Shown here: positions 1 through 8,783 of the stretch, one piece after another
Layout: each line of letters opens with the position of its first letter
Position numbering within the stretch: the first letter of the stretch is position 1
NCBI GenBank assembly: GCA_947475735.1
Contig: CANJLQ010000015.1
Span: 1 to 64,000, forward strand
Source: Caulobacteraceae bacterium
GTDB lineage: Bacteria > Pseudomonadota > Alphaproteobacteria > Caulobacterales > Caulobacteraceae
DNA length: 64,000 bases
Direction: 5' to 3'
Program-made: the position numbers and the translations under genes
The notes under the pieces: model-generated
What the model saw: the letters and a program-made list of their open reading frames with translations, nothing else
What the model was told of the DNA's origin: nothing
The model's database searches: none

Positions 1-1
1 C

Positions 2-79
2 CACATCCTGGCCTACAATATGAAGCGGGTGATGGCGGTGCTCGGAACGAAGCCGCTGATGGAGGCGATCAGGGCCTGA
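2..79 (+). CDS. Transposase, C-terminal end only (cut by window edge)
   Basis: The first 25 codons read as the tail of a DDE transposase (AYNMKRVMAVLG followed by KPLMEAIRA) and end at TGA 77-79. A tail of this kind is typical of IS1182-like and related elements; the family is inferred from this short segment only. The rest of the gene lies left of the window, so I cannot tell whether it is intact. The insertion sits just upstream of recA and points the same way. Confidence 0.7.
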   Translation, partial: HILAYNMKRVMAVLGTKPLMEAIRA

Positions 80-378
80 GACGATGGCGCTCTGCGCCTC
101 GTCGCCACACCCGCCCCGCCGTAGCTCAGCACGTTTTTACACGGCCTCGGTCGAAAGCAGTCATCTCCGACGCGCCGCAAAGCAGACATTGAAAATGCCC
201 CGCCGAAATCGCGACTGCCCGAGGTACGGCTCGTCCAGAAAGCGGCTCACTTTCCAGCCGCAACAAAAAAGAACATATTGGCAACCGGAACAAAACATGC
301 ACATAGTCCGGCTCACAGGGAGCGGGTCACGGTCATCGGGCCGAAGGCGGGCCTCTCCCCCGGACTGACTTGGGAATC
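80..378. other. Intergenic region: probable IS end plus recA upstream region
   Basis: About 300 bases without a convincing gene. The left half (to roughly 215) follows the transposase stop and holds a T-run (133-137) and two similar AAAGCAG words (162-168 and 180-186), as might be found near an IS terminus, but I cannot place the exact end without the left end of the element. The right half is relatively A-rich (261-300) and is the likely recA promoter region with a possible LexA site. A 94-codon frame at 84-368 has no recognisable product and is not annotated. Confidence 0.5.
271..296. promoter_or_regulatory. Candidate LexA (SOS) site upstream of recA
   Basis: The sequence shows GAAC at 271, CAAC at 282 and AAAC at 293, an 11-base periodicity (GAAC-N7-CAAC-N7-AAAC). 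The known alphaproteobacterial SOS box is GTTC-N7-GTTC, i.e. GAAC-N7-GAAC on the other strand, so the best half-site pair has one mismatch. Position, about 85-110 bases before the recA start, is suitable. This is an inference from a degenerate match. Confidence 0.35.
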
Positions 379-1482
379 ATGGCAAGGGAGAGTGGCAAGG
401 TGGCATCGCAGGCAGCATTGAAATTGGTGGGCAAGGACGACGGCGACAAGCAGCGCGCGCTGGAGGCGGCGATCGCCCAGATCGACCGCGCCTTCGGCAA
501 GGGCTCGGTCATGAAGCTGGGCAAGGGTGGGATCGCCGATGTGATTCCCTCGGTGTCCACGGGCTCGCTGGGCCTGGACATGGCGCTGGGCATCGGCGGC
601 CTGCCGCGCGGACGGGTGATCGAGGTGTTCGGGCCTGAATCCTCGGGCAAGACGACCCTGGCGCTCCACACCGTGGCCGAGATCCAGAAATCCGGCGGGA
701 CCGCCGCCTTCGTCGACGCCGAACACGCGCTCGACCCCGGCTATGCCCAGAAGCTGGGCGTGAATCTGGACGACCTGCTGGTGTCGCAGCCCGACACGGG
801 CGAGCAGGCGCTCGAGATCGTCGACACCCTGGTGCGTTCCGGCGCCGTGGACATCGTGGTGGTCGATTCCGTCGCCGCCCTGACGCCCCGCGCCGAAATC
901 GAGGGCGAGATGGGCGACAGCCTGCCGGGCCTTCAGGCGCGCCTGATGTCCCAGGCGCTGAGGAAGCTGACCGCCTCGATCAACAAGAGCCAGTGCATCG
1001 TGCTCTTCATCAACCAGATCCGTCACAAGATCGGCGTCATGTACGGTTCGCCCGAGACGACCACGGGCGGAAACGCGCTGAAGTTCTACGCCTCGGTGCG
1101 CCTGGACATCCGCCGCACCGGCGCGATCAAGGACCGCGACGAGGTCGTCGGCAACACGACCCGGGTCAAGGTCGTCAAGAACAAGGTCGCCCCGCCGTTC
1201 CGCGAGGTCATCTTCGACATCATGTACGGCGAGGGCATCTCCAAGCTGGGCGAGATCATCGACCTCGGCGTCAAGGCCGGGATCATCGAGAAGTCGGGCA
1301 GCTGGTTCAGCTACGACTCGACCCGCATCGGCCAGGGCCGCGAGAACGTCCGCGCCTTCCTCAAGGCCAATCCCGACATGGCCGACGCCATCGAAAAGGC
1401 CGTGCGCGCCTCGACCTCCAAGATCGCCGAGGAACTGCTGGGAACGCCCGAGCCCGACGAAGGCCAGGACCTCGACGGCTAG
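379..1482 (+). CDS. recA: Recombinase RecA
   Basis: RecA forms ATP-dependent filaments on single-stranded DNA, drives homologous recombination and triggers LexA self-cleavage. The protein (367 aa from ATG 379) has the N-terminal helix region, a Walker A motif GPESSGKT near residues 85-92, the VVVDSVAAL Walker B region, the loop-2 segment [16 protein letters not shown] and an acidic C-terminus (PDEGQDLDG). Start choice is open: ATG 379 lacks a clear Shine-Dalgarno sequence, whereas GTG 400 is preceded by AGGGAG at a 9-base distance and would give a 360-aa protein beginning close to the Caulobacter RecA N-terminus. A rho-independent terminator follows at 1590. Confidence 0.97.
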   Translation: MARESGKVASQAALKLVGKDDGDKQRALEAAIAQIDRAFGKGSVMKLGKGGIADVIPSVSTGSLGLDMALGIGGLPRGRVIEVFGPESSGKTTLALHTVAEIQKSGGTAAFVDAEHALDPGYAQKLGVNLDDLLVSQPDTGEQALEIVDTLVRSGAVDIVVVDSVAALTPRAEIEGEMGDSLPGLQARLMSQALRKLTASINKSQCIVLFINQIRHKIGVMYGSPETTTGGNALKFYASVRLDIRRTGAIKDRDEVVGNTTRVKVVKNKVAPPFREVIFDIMYGEGISKLGEIIDLGVKAGIIEKSGSWFSYDSTRIGQGRENVRAFLKANPDMADAIEKAVRASTSKIAEELLGTPEPDEGQDLDG

Positions 1483-1494
1483 GACGACACCCAT

Positions 1495-1513
1495 CCTCCC
1501 CCGTCGGGGGAGG
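1495..1513. repeat. Short palindromic repeat (type B hairpin)
   Basis: CCTCCCCC-GTC-GGGGGAGG, a perfect 8-bp stem directly after recA. The same hairpin ends the larger type B element near 8 kb. Here only one arm is present, so it is a solo copy or remnant. Confidence 0.7.
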
Positions 1514-1589
1514 ACTTCAGAGACACTCCGCCCGGCTGGTCCCTGCGACCCGCCGCCGACCCCCGCGGGGATCGGGCCGGACGGAGCCA

Positions 1590-1624
1590 GGCCGCCCGGC
1601 TCGTCCGGGCGGCCTTCTTCTTTT
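1590..1624 (+). terminator. Rho-independent terminator of recA
   Basis: A 10-bp GC stem (GGCCGCCCGG at 1590-1599 with CCGGGCGGCC at 1605-1614) is followed by the T-rich tail TTCTTCTTTT. It lies about 110 bases after the recA stop and before the convergent photolyase-like gene. Confidence 0.85.
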
Positions 1625-1695
1625 CAGGGGCCGATCTCGTCGTCACCGGCCCGCAACGACCTGGCCGGTGCCGCCGAGCCCCGGCCGACTGGGCC

Positions 1696-2901
1696 TCAGG
1701 CGGGCAGACCCAGCGCCTGAAGAACCGCCGGAGCCTTCTCCTTGAATGGAAAGAAGCCCTTGGTCGCCAGCGGCCACAGCGCCTCGTCCCATTCCCGCCG
1801 CACCTGCACCAGGTCGATCCCCTCTGCCACCAGCACCGGCCGCGCCCGCGCCAGCGCCTCCGCCGTCGGGCCGACCGGGGCATAGGGCGTCACGATCGCC
1901 CTCACTCCCGCCGCCTGCGCTGCCGCGACCAGCGCCTCCGGCTCCAGCCCCGCCAGACGCCGGACCGGCTGCCGATACCGCGCCTCGGCCCTGCCCGCCG
2001 CATCGTCCAGCGCCCCGGCGAGAAAGGCCCGCGCCGCATCGCCCGACGCCTCGGCGCGAAGCCCCGAAGCCAAGGCCACGCCCGCCACCTCCCAAGGCCC
2101 GACCACCCTCTCTGGCGACAGGTCCTCCGGCGTGATCAGCAGCAGATGAGGTCCGTCCGGCGTCTGACCCACCGCCGCCGGCAAGGGCCGCGCCGCCGGG
2201 ATCGGCCCCTCCGACAGCGCCTCGGCGACCGTGGCCAGCCCCTTGGACCTGAACCGACCCTCGGTGAACCGCGCGATGTTCTCCGCCGTCGCCAGATATG
2301 TCTTGCCCTGCGTCTGCAGCCCCGCGACCCAGCGCCAGGACAGGGTGTTGGACGCCGGATCCCCGTCCATCAGATGCCGCAGGAAGAAGTCCGCCCCCAG
2401 CGCCCAAGGCAGCTTCAGGGTGAAGATCCAGATCGAGGCGAACCACATCCGCGCGTGGTTGTGCAACCATCCCGTCTCGACCAGCTCCCGCGCCCAGTCG
2501 TCGAACCCTTCGATGCCCGTCCGACCTTCCTCGGCCTCGGCCAGGGCCCGGGTCAGGCCGGAGTTCGCCGCCACCGCCTCGCGCGCCGTGTCCCGCTCCG
2601 CCAGCCAGGCCTCCCAGACGCCCGGCCGCATCTCCAGCCAGCCCTTCCAGTAGGTCCGCCACAGCACCTCCTGGATGAACTTGTCGGCTCCGCGCGCGCC
2701 GTGCGTCGCGATCGCGGCCCGCACGGCCTCCTCCTCGGTCACCAGCCGGCGCCGGATCCAGGGCGACAGCCCCGACACATGGACATTGCCGTCCGCCCCC
2801 AGGTCCGTGTTCCGGTTGGCCGAATAGGCCCGGCCCATCCGCGGCGCGAAGGCCTCCATCCGCACCAGGCCACCGGCCCGCGTTGGCTCACCCGTGATCA
2901 T
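1696..2901 (-). CDS. Photolyase/cryptochrome-like FAD-binding protein
   Basis: The N-terminal half (about residues 50-215 of 401) is a DNA photolyase FAD-binding domain: LWRTYWKGWLE, LHNHARMW, GDPASNTLSWRWVAGLQ. The usual N-terminal alpha/beta antenna domain is absent in front of it. Instead the C-terminal 170 residues (from about 230) read like that domain: alternating hydrophobic strands, AGVRAIVTPYAPVGP, and a final TKGFFPFKEKAPAVL resembling the end of the photolyase antenna domain. The start ATG overlaps the stop of the upstream DCC-family gene (ATGA), so the two are translated together. DNA repair or light sensing is inferred from the family; substrate unknown. Confidence 0.8.
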   Translation of the reverse strand: MITGEPTRAGGLVRMEAFAPRMGRAYSANRNTDLGADGNVHVSGLSPWIRRRLVTEEEAVRAAIATHGARGADKFIQEVLWRTYWKGWLEMRPGVWEAWLAERDTAREAVAANSGLTRALAEAEEGRTGIEGFDDWARELVETGWLHNHARMWFASIWIFTLKLPWALGADFFLRHLMDGDPASNTLSWRWVAGLQTQGKTYLATAENIARFTEGRFRSKGLATVAEALSEGPIPAARPLPAAVGQTPDGPHLLLITPEDLSPERVVGPWEVAGVALASGLRAEASGDAARAFLAGALDDAAGRAEARYRQPVRRLAGLEPEALVAAAQAAGVRAIVTPYAPVGPTAEALARARPVLVAEGIDLVQVRREWDEALWPLATKGFFPFKEKAPAVLQALGLPA

Positions 2902-3263
2902 TGTCCGGTCGCCTCGCGCCGACGCAGCCAGCCCTGCAGCCCTGGGCGCACCTCCAGGAATGCGACGTACAACCTCTCCAGCAGTCCCAGCAGCCACCGG
3001 TTCCGCGCCAGCTCACCGAACGGGGCCAACACCGGGATCGCCCGCCACATCGCCGCGAAGGCCTCGGCCCCCGAGACCATGCGTCCGTCCTCGCGCGCAT
3101 GAAACCGCGCCAGCAGCTGGATCCGATCGATCGGACAGGTCCCCTCGCCGTTCGCCACATCGACGAAGGCGATGGCCCCGCGCCGGTCCAACCGCCGCAT
3201 CAGGGCGATCTCGCGCCGGCACAGCGGGCAGTCGCCGTCGAACCATACCGTCACCTGGGCCAT
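2898..3263 (-). CDS. DCC-family (DUF393) thiol-disulfide oxidoreductase-like protein
   Basis: A 121-aa protein with the family signature near its N-terminus, WFDGDCPLCRRE (residues 7-18), in which the CxxC of DGDCPLC is the putative redox pair. The family has a thioredoxin-like fold and no settled substrate. It precedes the photolyase-like gene with a 4-base ATGA overlap. The start ATG at 3263 is divergent from alaS with about 126 bases between them, so that gap should hold both promoters. The pairing suggests a role for the redox protein with the flavoprotein, but that is inference. Confidence 0.85.
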   Translation of the reverse strand: MAQVTVWFDGDCPLCRREIALMRRLDRRGAIAFVDVANGEGTCPIDRIQLLARFHAREDGRMVSGAEAFAAMWRAIPVLAPFGELARNRWLLGLLERLYVAFLEVRPGLQGWLRRREATGQ

Positions 3264-3389
3264 GGCCGATCCCTAGTCCGCGACCCCGCGTCGTCCCATG
3301 CGTCAGGGTGATGCGCCCGCCGTCAAAAGCCTATATGACGCCCGCTCTCCGAACTTCCCCAGACGCCCCGTCCGCAAAGCTCCGATCCC

Positions 3390-6035
3390 ATGTCCAGCCT
3401 GAACGACATCCGCTCCACCTTCCTGAACTTCTTCGAGGCCGACGGTCACCAGAAGATCCACTCCGCGCCCCTGGTGCCGCAGAACGATCCGACGCTGATG
3501 TTCGTCAACGCCGGGATGGTGCCGTTCAAGGACTATTTCACCGGCGCGGCCACGCCCCCGACGCCACGCGCCACGACCTCGCAGAAATGCGTCCGCGCGG
3601 GCGGCAAGCACAACGACCTGGACAACGTCGGCTACACCGCGCGCCACCTGACCTTCTTCGAGATGCTGGGCAACTTCAGCTTCGGCGACTACTTCAAGGA
3701 GCACGCCATCGACCGGGCCTGGACCCTGGTCACGCGCGACTTCGGCCTCGATCCGAAACGCCTGCTGGTCACCGTCTACATCGACGACGACGAAGCCGCC
3801 GCCATCTGGAAGAAGGTCACGGGATTCAGCGACGACAAGATCATCCGCATCGCCGGCTCGGACAACTTCTGGGCCATGGGCGACTCAGGCCCCTGTGGTC
3901 CCTGCACCGAGATCTTCTGGGACTATGGCGACCATGTCCCCGGCGGCCCTCCCGGCAGCCCGGATGAGGACGGCGACCGCTATGTGGAGATCTGGAACAA
4001 CGTCTTCATGCAGTTCGAGAAGGAGAACGACGAGATCGTTCGCAACCTTCCCAAGCCCAGCGTCGATACCGGCATGGGGCTGGAGCGGATCGCGAGCGTG
4101 CTCCAGGGCAAGAACTCGGTCTTCGACACCGACCTGTTCCAGACCCTGATCGGGGCCTCCGCCGAGGCCACCTCGACCGACCCGCACGGCGACATGGCCC
4201 CCAGCCACCGGGTCATCGCCGACCACCTGCGCTCCTCGGCCTTCCTGATCGCCGACGGGGTGACGCCGTCCAACGAGGGCCGGGGCTATGTCCTGCGCCG
4301 GATCATGCGCCGCGCCATGCGCCACGCCCACCTCCTGGGCGCCGCCGATCCCCTGATGCACCGGCTGGTGCCGACGCTCGTCGCCGAGATGGGTGCCGCC
4401 TATCCGGAGCTGAAGCGCGCCCAGGCCTCGGTCGAAGACACGATGAAGCAGGAGGAGATCCGCTTCCGCACCACCCTGGGTCGCGGCATGGGTCTGCTGG
4501 AAGAGGCCACGCGCGATCTGGCGCCCGGCGGGGTCATCCCCGGCCGCACGGCCTTTTCGCTCTATGATACCTACGGCTTCCCGCTCGATCTGACCCAAGA
4601 CGAGGCGCGCCGTCGCGGCTTCACCGTGGACACCGACGCCTTCGACGCGGCGATGGAAGAGCAGAAGACCCGGGGCAAGGCCAACTGGAAGGGTTCGGGC
4701 CAGACCGCCTCGACCGGCGAATGGCTGGCGCTCAAGGACCGTCTGGGGCCGACCGTGTTCGGCGGCTACGACGCCGTGGACGGCTCGGGCGAGGTGCTGG
4801 CCATCCTGAAGGACGGCGTGGCCGCCGATACCGTCCAGGCGGGCGAGACCGCCGAGATCCTGTTCGACCAGACCCCCTTCTACGGCGAGGGCGGCGGCCA
4901 GGCCGGCGACAAGGGCGAGGTCGAATGGCCGGGCGGCCGCGGCCGCGTGCATGACGTGCAGAAGCCGACCGGCGACCTCTACGCCCACACGATCGAGGTA
5001 CTGGAGGGCAGCCTGTCGATCGGCGACCGCGCCAGCCTGCACGTCGACGCCGACGCCCGTCTGACGACCCGCGCCAACCACTCCGCTGCCCACCTGGTGC
5101 ATGCGGCGCTGAAGAACGTCCTGGGCCCCCACGTCGCCCAGAAAGGCCAGCTGGTTGACGCCGAACGAATGCGCTTCGACTTCAGCCACAACGCCCCCGT
5201 CACCGAAGACGAACTGGCCCGCATCGAGGCCGAGGTGAACGCTGTCATCCGCCAGAACATCCCGGCGGAGACCAAACTCATGGCCCCGCAGGCGGCCATC
5301 GAGGCCGGCGCCGTCGCCCTGTTCGGCGAGAAATACGGCGACGAGGTCCGCGTCCTGACGCTCGGCAAGTCCTTGGTCGACGACAAGGCCTATTCGGTCG
5401 AACTGTGCGGCGGCACCCACGTGGCCCGCACCGGCGACATCGCCCTGTTCAAGATCGTGTCGGAGACCGGCATCGCCGCCGGCGTCCGCCGCGTCGAGGC
5501 CCTGACCGGCGAGGCCGCGCGCCAGTACCTGGAAGGCCAGGCCGGCATCGCCCGCAAGCTGGCCCAGGGCTTCAAGGTGCAGCCGGCGGATGTGCCTGCG
5601 CGCGTCGACGCCCTGTCCACCAACGTCCGCAGCCTGGAAAAACAGGTCGCGGACCTGAAGAAGCAGCTGGCGCTCGGCGGCGGATCGGGTGGTAACGCCG
5701 CTCCGGAAGAGGTCAACGGCGTCAAGCTGATCGCCCGCGTCCTGGACGGCGTCGACGGCAAGGGCCTGCGCGGCGTGGCCGAGGATTTCAGGAAACAGGT
5801 CGGTTCGGGCGTCGTCGCCCTGATCGGGCTCAGCGACGGCAAGGCCGCCGTCACCGTGGCCGTGACGTCTGACATGACCGGCACGGTCAACGCCGCCAAC
5901 CTGGCCCGCGCTGCCGTCCTGGCCATGGGCGGGCAGGGCGCCGGCGGCAAGCCGGACTTCGCCCAGGGCGGTGCCCCGGATGGATCGAAGGCCGAGGCGG
6001 GTCTGGCAGCGGTGCGGGCGGCGCTGGCGGGATAA
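3390..6035 (+). CDS. alaS: Alanyl-tRNA synthetase
   Basis: This 881-aa enzyme charges tRNA-Ala with alanine in the cytoplasm. It has the usual four-part layout: class II catalytic core (KCVRAGGKHNDLDNVG, HLTFFEMLGNFSFGDYF in the first 100 residues), tRNA-recognition domain (SNEGRGYVLRRIMRRA), editing domain with zinc-binding HSAAH near residue 563 and CGGTH near 672, and a C-terminal coiled-coil/C-Ala region (VRSLEKQVADLKKQLALGGG). Length is normal. The recA-alaS proximity is common in Caulobacter relatives, although here two minus-strand genes lie between them. An inverted-repeat element follows the stop. Confidence 0.98.
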   Translation: MSSLNDIRSTFLNFFEADGHQKIHSAPLVPQNDPTLMFVNAGMVPFKDYFTGAATPPTPRATTSQKCVRAGGKHNDLDNVGYTARHLTFFEMLGNFSFGDYFKEHAIDRAWTLVTRDFGLDPKRLLVTVYIDDDEAAAIWKKVTGFSDDKIIRIAGSDNFWAMGDSGPCGPCTEIFWDYGDHVPGGPPGSPDEDGDRYVEIWNNVFMQFEKENDEIVRNLPKPSVDTGMGLERIASVLQGKNSVFDTDLFQTLIGASAEATSTDPHGDMAPSHRVIADHLRSSAFLIADGVTPSNEGRGYVLRRIMRRAMRHAHLLGAADPLMHRLVPTLVAEMGAAYPELKRAQASVEDTMKQEEIRFRTTLGRGMGLLEEATRDLAPGGVIPGRTAFSLYDTYGFPLDLTQDEARRRGFTVDTDAFDAAMEEQKTRGKANWKGSGQTASTGEWLALKDRLGPTVFGGYDAVDGSGEVLAILKDGVAADTVQAGETAEILFDQTPFYGEGGGQAGDKGEVEWPGGRGRVHDVQKPTGDLYAHTIEVLEGSLSIGDRASLHVDADARLTTRANHSAAHLVHAALKNVLGPHVAQKGQLVDAERMRFDFSHNAPVTEDELARIEAEVNAVIRQNIPAETKLMAPQAAIEAGAVALFGEKYGDEVRVLTLGKSLVDDKAYSVELCGGTHVARTGDIALFKIVSETGIAAGVRRVEALTGEAARQYLEGQAGIARKLAQGFKVQPADVPARVDALSTNVRSLEKQVADLKKQLALGGGSGGNAAPEEVNGVKLIARVLDGVDGKGLRGVAEDFRKQVGSGVVALIGLSDGKAAVTVAVTSDMTGTVNAANLARAAVLAMGGQGAGGKPDFAQGGAPDGSKAEAGLAAVRAALAG

Positions 6036-6042
6036 GCCGGTT

Positions 6043-6224
6043 CTTTCTCCCCTTGCGGGTCGACGAAGGATCGCATGCGATCCGAGGAGGGGTGGCAGCC
6101 GAAGGCTGACGGATGAGGGGTGACACTCGGTCTTGCAGAGTAGCCAACCGATCCGTCATCCGATGTGCGTCTCCCTACCCCTCATCCGACCCTCCGGGCC
6201 ACCTTCTCCCGCAAGGGGAGAAGG
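6043..6224. repeat. Inverted-repeat element type A, copy 1
   Basis: The outer ends are CTCCCCTTGCGGG (left) and CCCGCAAGGGGAG (right). Both arms then continue with an inverted GGATGAGGGGTGA / TACCCCTCATCC block. The left arm is interrupted by an extra GATCGCATGCGATC palindrome (about 6070-6083). It separates alaS from the next plus-strand gene. The second copy is at 41383-41534. Confidence 0.85.
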
Positions 6225-6288
6225 GACGCGCAGGCATTGACCTGACACCCCCGTTCGGTCCCCATGCGGCCTCGCTTCGGGGACCGTC

Positions 6289-8067
6289 ATGAACCATCTC
6301 GCCGCCGTCAGTCTTGCCGCCTTGCTTCTGTCCACGGCGACTGTAACCGCGACCGCCCAATCCGCGACCCAGGCCGCCCAGCCCGCCGTCAACGCCGACC
6401 TCGCCACCCTCCTCACCGACTACGAGGCTTTCCTGCGGGCCAACGACCCGATCAGCGCGGGCCAGGAGGGGGACCTCGTCGCCAAGGGCCGATTGCCCGA
6501 CGTCTCGCGCGCCGGCGAACTGGCCCGGCAGGCACCGCTGGAGGCCTTCCGCGCGCGCGCCACTGCGATCGCGACCGACAGTCTGTCGTCCGAGGACCGG
6601 CTGAACCGCGACTTCCTGATCCGCGTCCTTGATCGGTCGATCGAGGCGATCCGCTACGACTCCGACCGCCTGGCCTTCGATTCCGAGGGCGGCCCCGGCC
6701 AGACCGCGAACTATCTGGCCTCCACGACCCGCATCACGACGGCAGCGGACGCCGGTGCCTGGCTGATGCGGCTGTCGGCACTCGGCCGGTTCTACGATGA
6801 CGAGCTGGCCAATGCGCGGCGGGGCGTCCAGACCGGCTTCACCCAGCCGACCTCGGTGGTCGAGAGCTTTTTGGTTTCACTTCGCAATGAAGTTGCTTTC
6901 ACGCCCGAGACCGACCCTCTCCTCCGACCGTTCGCAAGTCTTCCGGCCTCCATGCTGGTCGAAGACCAAGAAGCCCACCGTGCGGCCGCTCTAGCGATCA
7001 TTACAGGCGAGATCGTGCCCCGTCGCCGCGCCTGGCTGGCCTTCGTCGAGACCGAATACCTGCCCGCCTCGAGCCCCGAGGTCGGGATCGGCAGCCGCCC
7101 CGGCGGGCGCGACTTCTACGCCTTCGAGGCCCGCCGCTATACGACCACCGACCTGACGCCGGACCAGATCCACCAGATCGGCCTGGACGAGGTCGCCCGC
7201 ATCCGCGCCCGCATGGAGACCGAGATGCGCGCCGCCGGCTGGACCGGCGACTTCGCCGGCTTCCTCGCTCACCTCCGCACCGGGCCGCGCTTCTATGCGA
7301 CCTCGCGTGAGGACCTGCTGGAGAAGGCGTCCGAGATGTCCAAGCGCGCGGACGGCGGCCTGCCCGCCCTGTTCCGCACCCTGCCGCGCCTGACCTATGA
7401 CGTCCGCCCGGTGCCGCTGGACATCGAGGCGACCTACACGACGGGGCGGTACAACGGCGGCTCCCTCGCCGACGGCGTGCCGGGCGGCTATATCGTCAAC
7501 ACCGGGCGGCTGGACCAGCGGCCGCTTTATGAACTGCCCGCCCTGACCCTGCACGAGGCCGTGCCCGGCCATCACCTGCAGATCGCCCTGCAACAGGAGG
7601 CGGCCGAGGGCCCCTATTTCCGCAGGAACGTCGACGTCACCGCCTTCTCCGAGGGCTGGGGCCTGTACGCGGAGTTCCTGGGCGAGGAGATGGGCTTCTA
7701 CCGCACGCCCGAGGAACGCTTCGGCCGCCTGTCCTACGAGATGTGGCGCGCCTGCCGTCTGGTCGCCGACACCGGCATGCACTGGATGGGCTGGACGGTG
7801 GAAGAGGCTCGGCGCTGCTTCGCCGAAAACTCGGCGCTGGCCCCCCACAACATCGAGACCGAGCTGCAACGCTACATCGGCTGGCCCGGCCAGGCGCTCG
7901 CCTACAAGATCGGCGAGATCCGCCTGCGCGCCATCCGCGCCCGGGCCGAACAGGCGCTGGGCGACCGGTTCAACGTGCGTGATTTCCATGACGCCCTCCT
8001 GGTCGACGGCCCCCTGCCGCTGGACCTGCTGGACCAGCGCATGGATGCTTGGATCGCGGCTCAATAA
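6289..8067 (+). CDS. Secreted DUF885 family metalloprotein (peptidase-like)
   Basis: A 592-aa protein with an N-terminal signal peptide (LAAVSLAALLLSTATVTATAQS, cleavage likely after residue 24). The DUF885 signature HEAVPGHH lies near residues 422-429, followed by AFSEGWGLYAEFLGEEMG, giving the HExxxHH-type zinc site of this family. DUF885 proteins are predicted periplasmic metallopeptidases. A paralog is encoded at 14093-15925. The gene is flanked by type A and type B repeat elements. Confidence 0.88.
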   Translation: MNHLAAVSLAALLLSTATVTATAQSATQAAQPAVNADLATLLTDYEAFLRANDPISAGQEGDLVAKGRLPDVSRAGELARQAPLEAFRARATAIATDSLSSEDRLNRDFLIRVLDRSIEAIRYDSDRLAFDSEGGPGQTANYLASTTRITTAADAGAWLMRLSALGRFYDDELANARRGVQTGFTQPTSVVESFLVSLRNEVAFTPETDPLLRPFASLPASMLVEDQEAHRAAALAIITGEIVPRRRAWLAFVETEYLPASSPEVGIGSRPGGRDFYAFEARRYTTTDLTPDQIHQIGLDEVARIRARMETEMRAAGWTGDFAGFLAHLRTGPRFYATSREDLLEKASEMSKRADGGLPALFRTLPRLTYDVRPVPLDIEATYTTGRYNGGSLADGVPGGYIVNTGRLDQRPLYELPALTLHEAVPGHHLQIALQQEAAEGPYFRRNVDVTAFSEGWGLYAEFLGEEMGFYRTPEERFGRLSYEMWRACRLVADTGMHWMGWTVEEARRCFAENSALAPHNIETELQRYIGWPGQALAYKIGEIRLRAIRARAEQALGDRFNVRDFHDALLVDGPLPLDLLDQRMDAWIAAQ

Positions 8068-8068
8068 T

Positions 8069-8193
8069 CCTCCCCCATTGGGGGAGGGGGACCCCGAAGG
8101 GGTGGAGGGGGTCAGCCACGCAGAAGGGCGTGTGCGGTGGGGCCCCCTCCGTCGCTCCGCTACGCTACGCGCCACCTCCCCCGACGGGGGAGG
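8069..8193. repeat. Inverted-repeat element type B
   Basis: Each end carries a hairpin, CCTCCCCCATTGGGGGAGG on the left and CCTCCCCCGACGGGGGAGG on the right. The inner blocks ACCCCGAAGGGGTGGAGGGGGTC and GGGGCCCCCTCCGTCGCTCCGCTACGC are partly complementary. It lies between convergent genes and supplies the stop codon and last 10 or so codons of the minus-strand DUF2939 gene. Confidence 0.85.
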
Positions 8194-8734
8194 ATTTCTC
8201 CGGCAACTCCACCCCCGCCAGCTTCCAGCCAAACAGGCCGTAGCGCTTCAGCAGCAGCTTCAGCGGCTCGTCCGGCCGGTCCGGATCGGTCAGCCCCAAC
8301 ACGAAGGTGTTGAGGTCGCGATAGCCGTAGGACTTGCGGATATCGCCGTCATCGCCCCGTGGCTCGGCGGGGGTCGCCGGGTCGGCCGGATCAGGAGCCT
8401 CGGCGGTCTCGACCATGGCGGCGATCGCCTGCGGGTTGACCAAGGCGTCGACCGCTCCATCCACCAGCATCGGTCCGAACAGCATGCCCAGACCGCCCAG
8501 AACGCTGTCGTCGGCGCGTGGATCCTCGCGCATCTCTGTCATCAGGCGCGCGGTCAACTGCTCCTTCAGGCTCTCGCGAAAGGCGGGGAAGTCGACCAGC
8601 CGCTCCAGCGCCGCCTCGTCGCCCGTCTCGGCCGCCCGGACCAGGGCCCGCACGGTCAGGACCGGCATGGCCAGATACGCGGCGGCGACCGCGACGAGCG
8701 CGAGCGCCAGCAGTCCCTTGACCCAGCTCTTCAT
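8165..8734 (-). CDS. DUF2939 family membrane-anchored protein (paralog 2)
   Basis: A 189-aa protein with one N-terminal hydrophobic segment (KGLLALALVAVAAAYLAMPVL) and a DUF2939-type body: FPAFRESLKEQLTARL in the middle and LLLKRYGLFGWKLAGVELP near the end. The final residues (SSPVGGGGA) and the TAG stop are encoded inside the type B repeat, so the C-terminus has been re-made by the repeat. It follows its paralog (start 9395) in the same direction with a 49-base gap, suggesting one operon. Function unknown. Confidence 0.8.
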   Translation of the reverse strand: MKSWVKGLLALALVAVAAAYLAMPVLTVRALVRAAETGDEAALERLVDFPAFRESLKEQLTARLMTEMREDPRADDSVLGGLGMLFGPMLVDGAVDALVNPQAIAAMVETAEAPDPADPATPAEPRGDDGDIRKSYGYRDLNTFVLGLTDPDRPDEPLKLLLKRYGLFGWKLAGVELPEKSSPVGGGGA

Positions 8735-8783
8735 CGCCTCGGTGTCCCCATCGCTAGCTGCAGCTGTTGATCGGCTGTCGCGG

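Noticed and set aside
3885..5420. 511-codon antisense frame in alaS and a similar 393-codon frame opposite recA (313-1494)
   Set aside because: Both are opposite well-established genes and lack domain features or ribosome sites.
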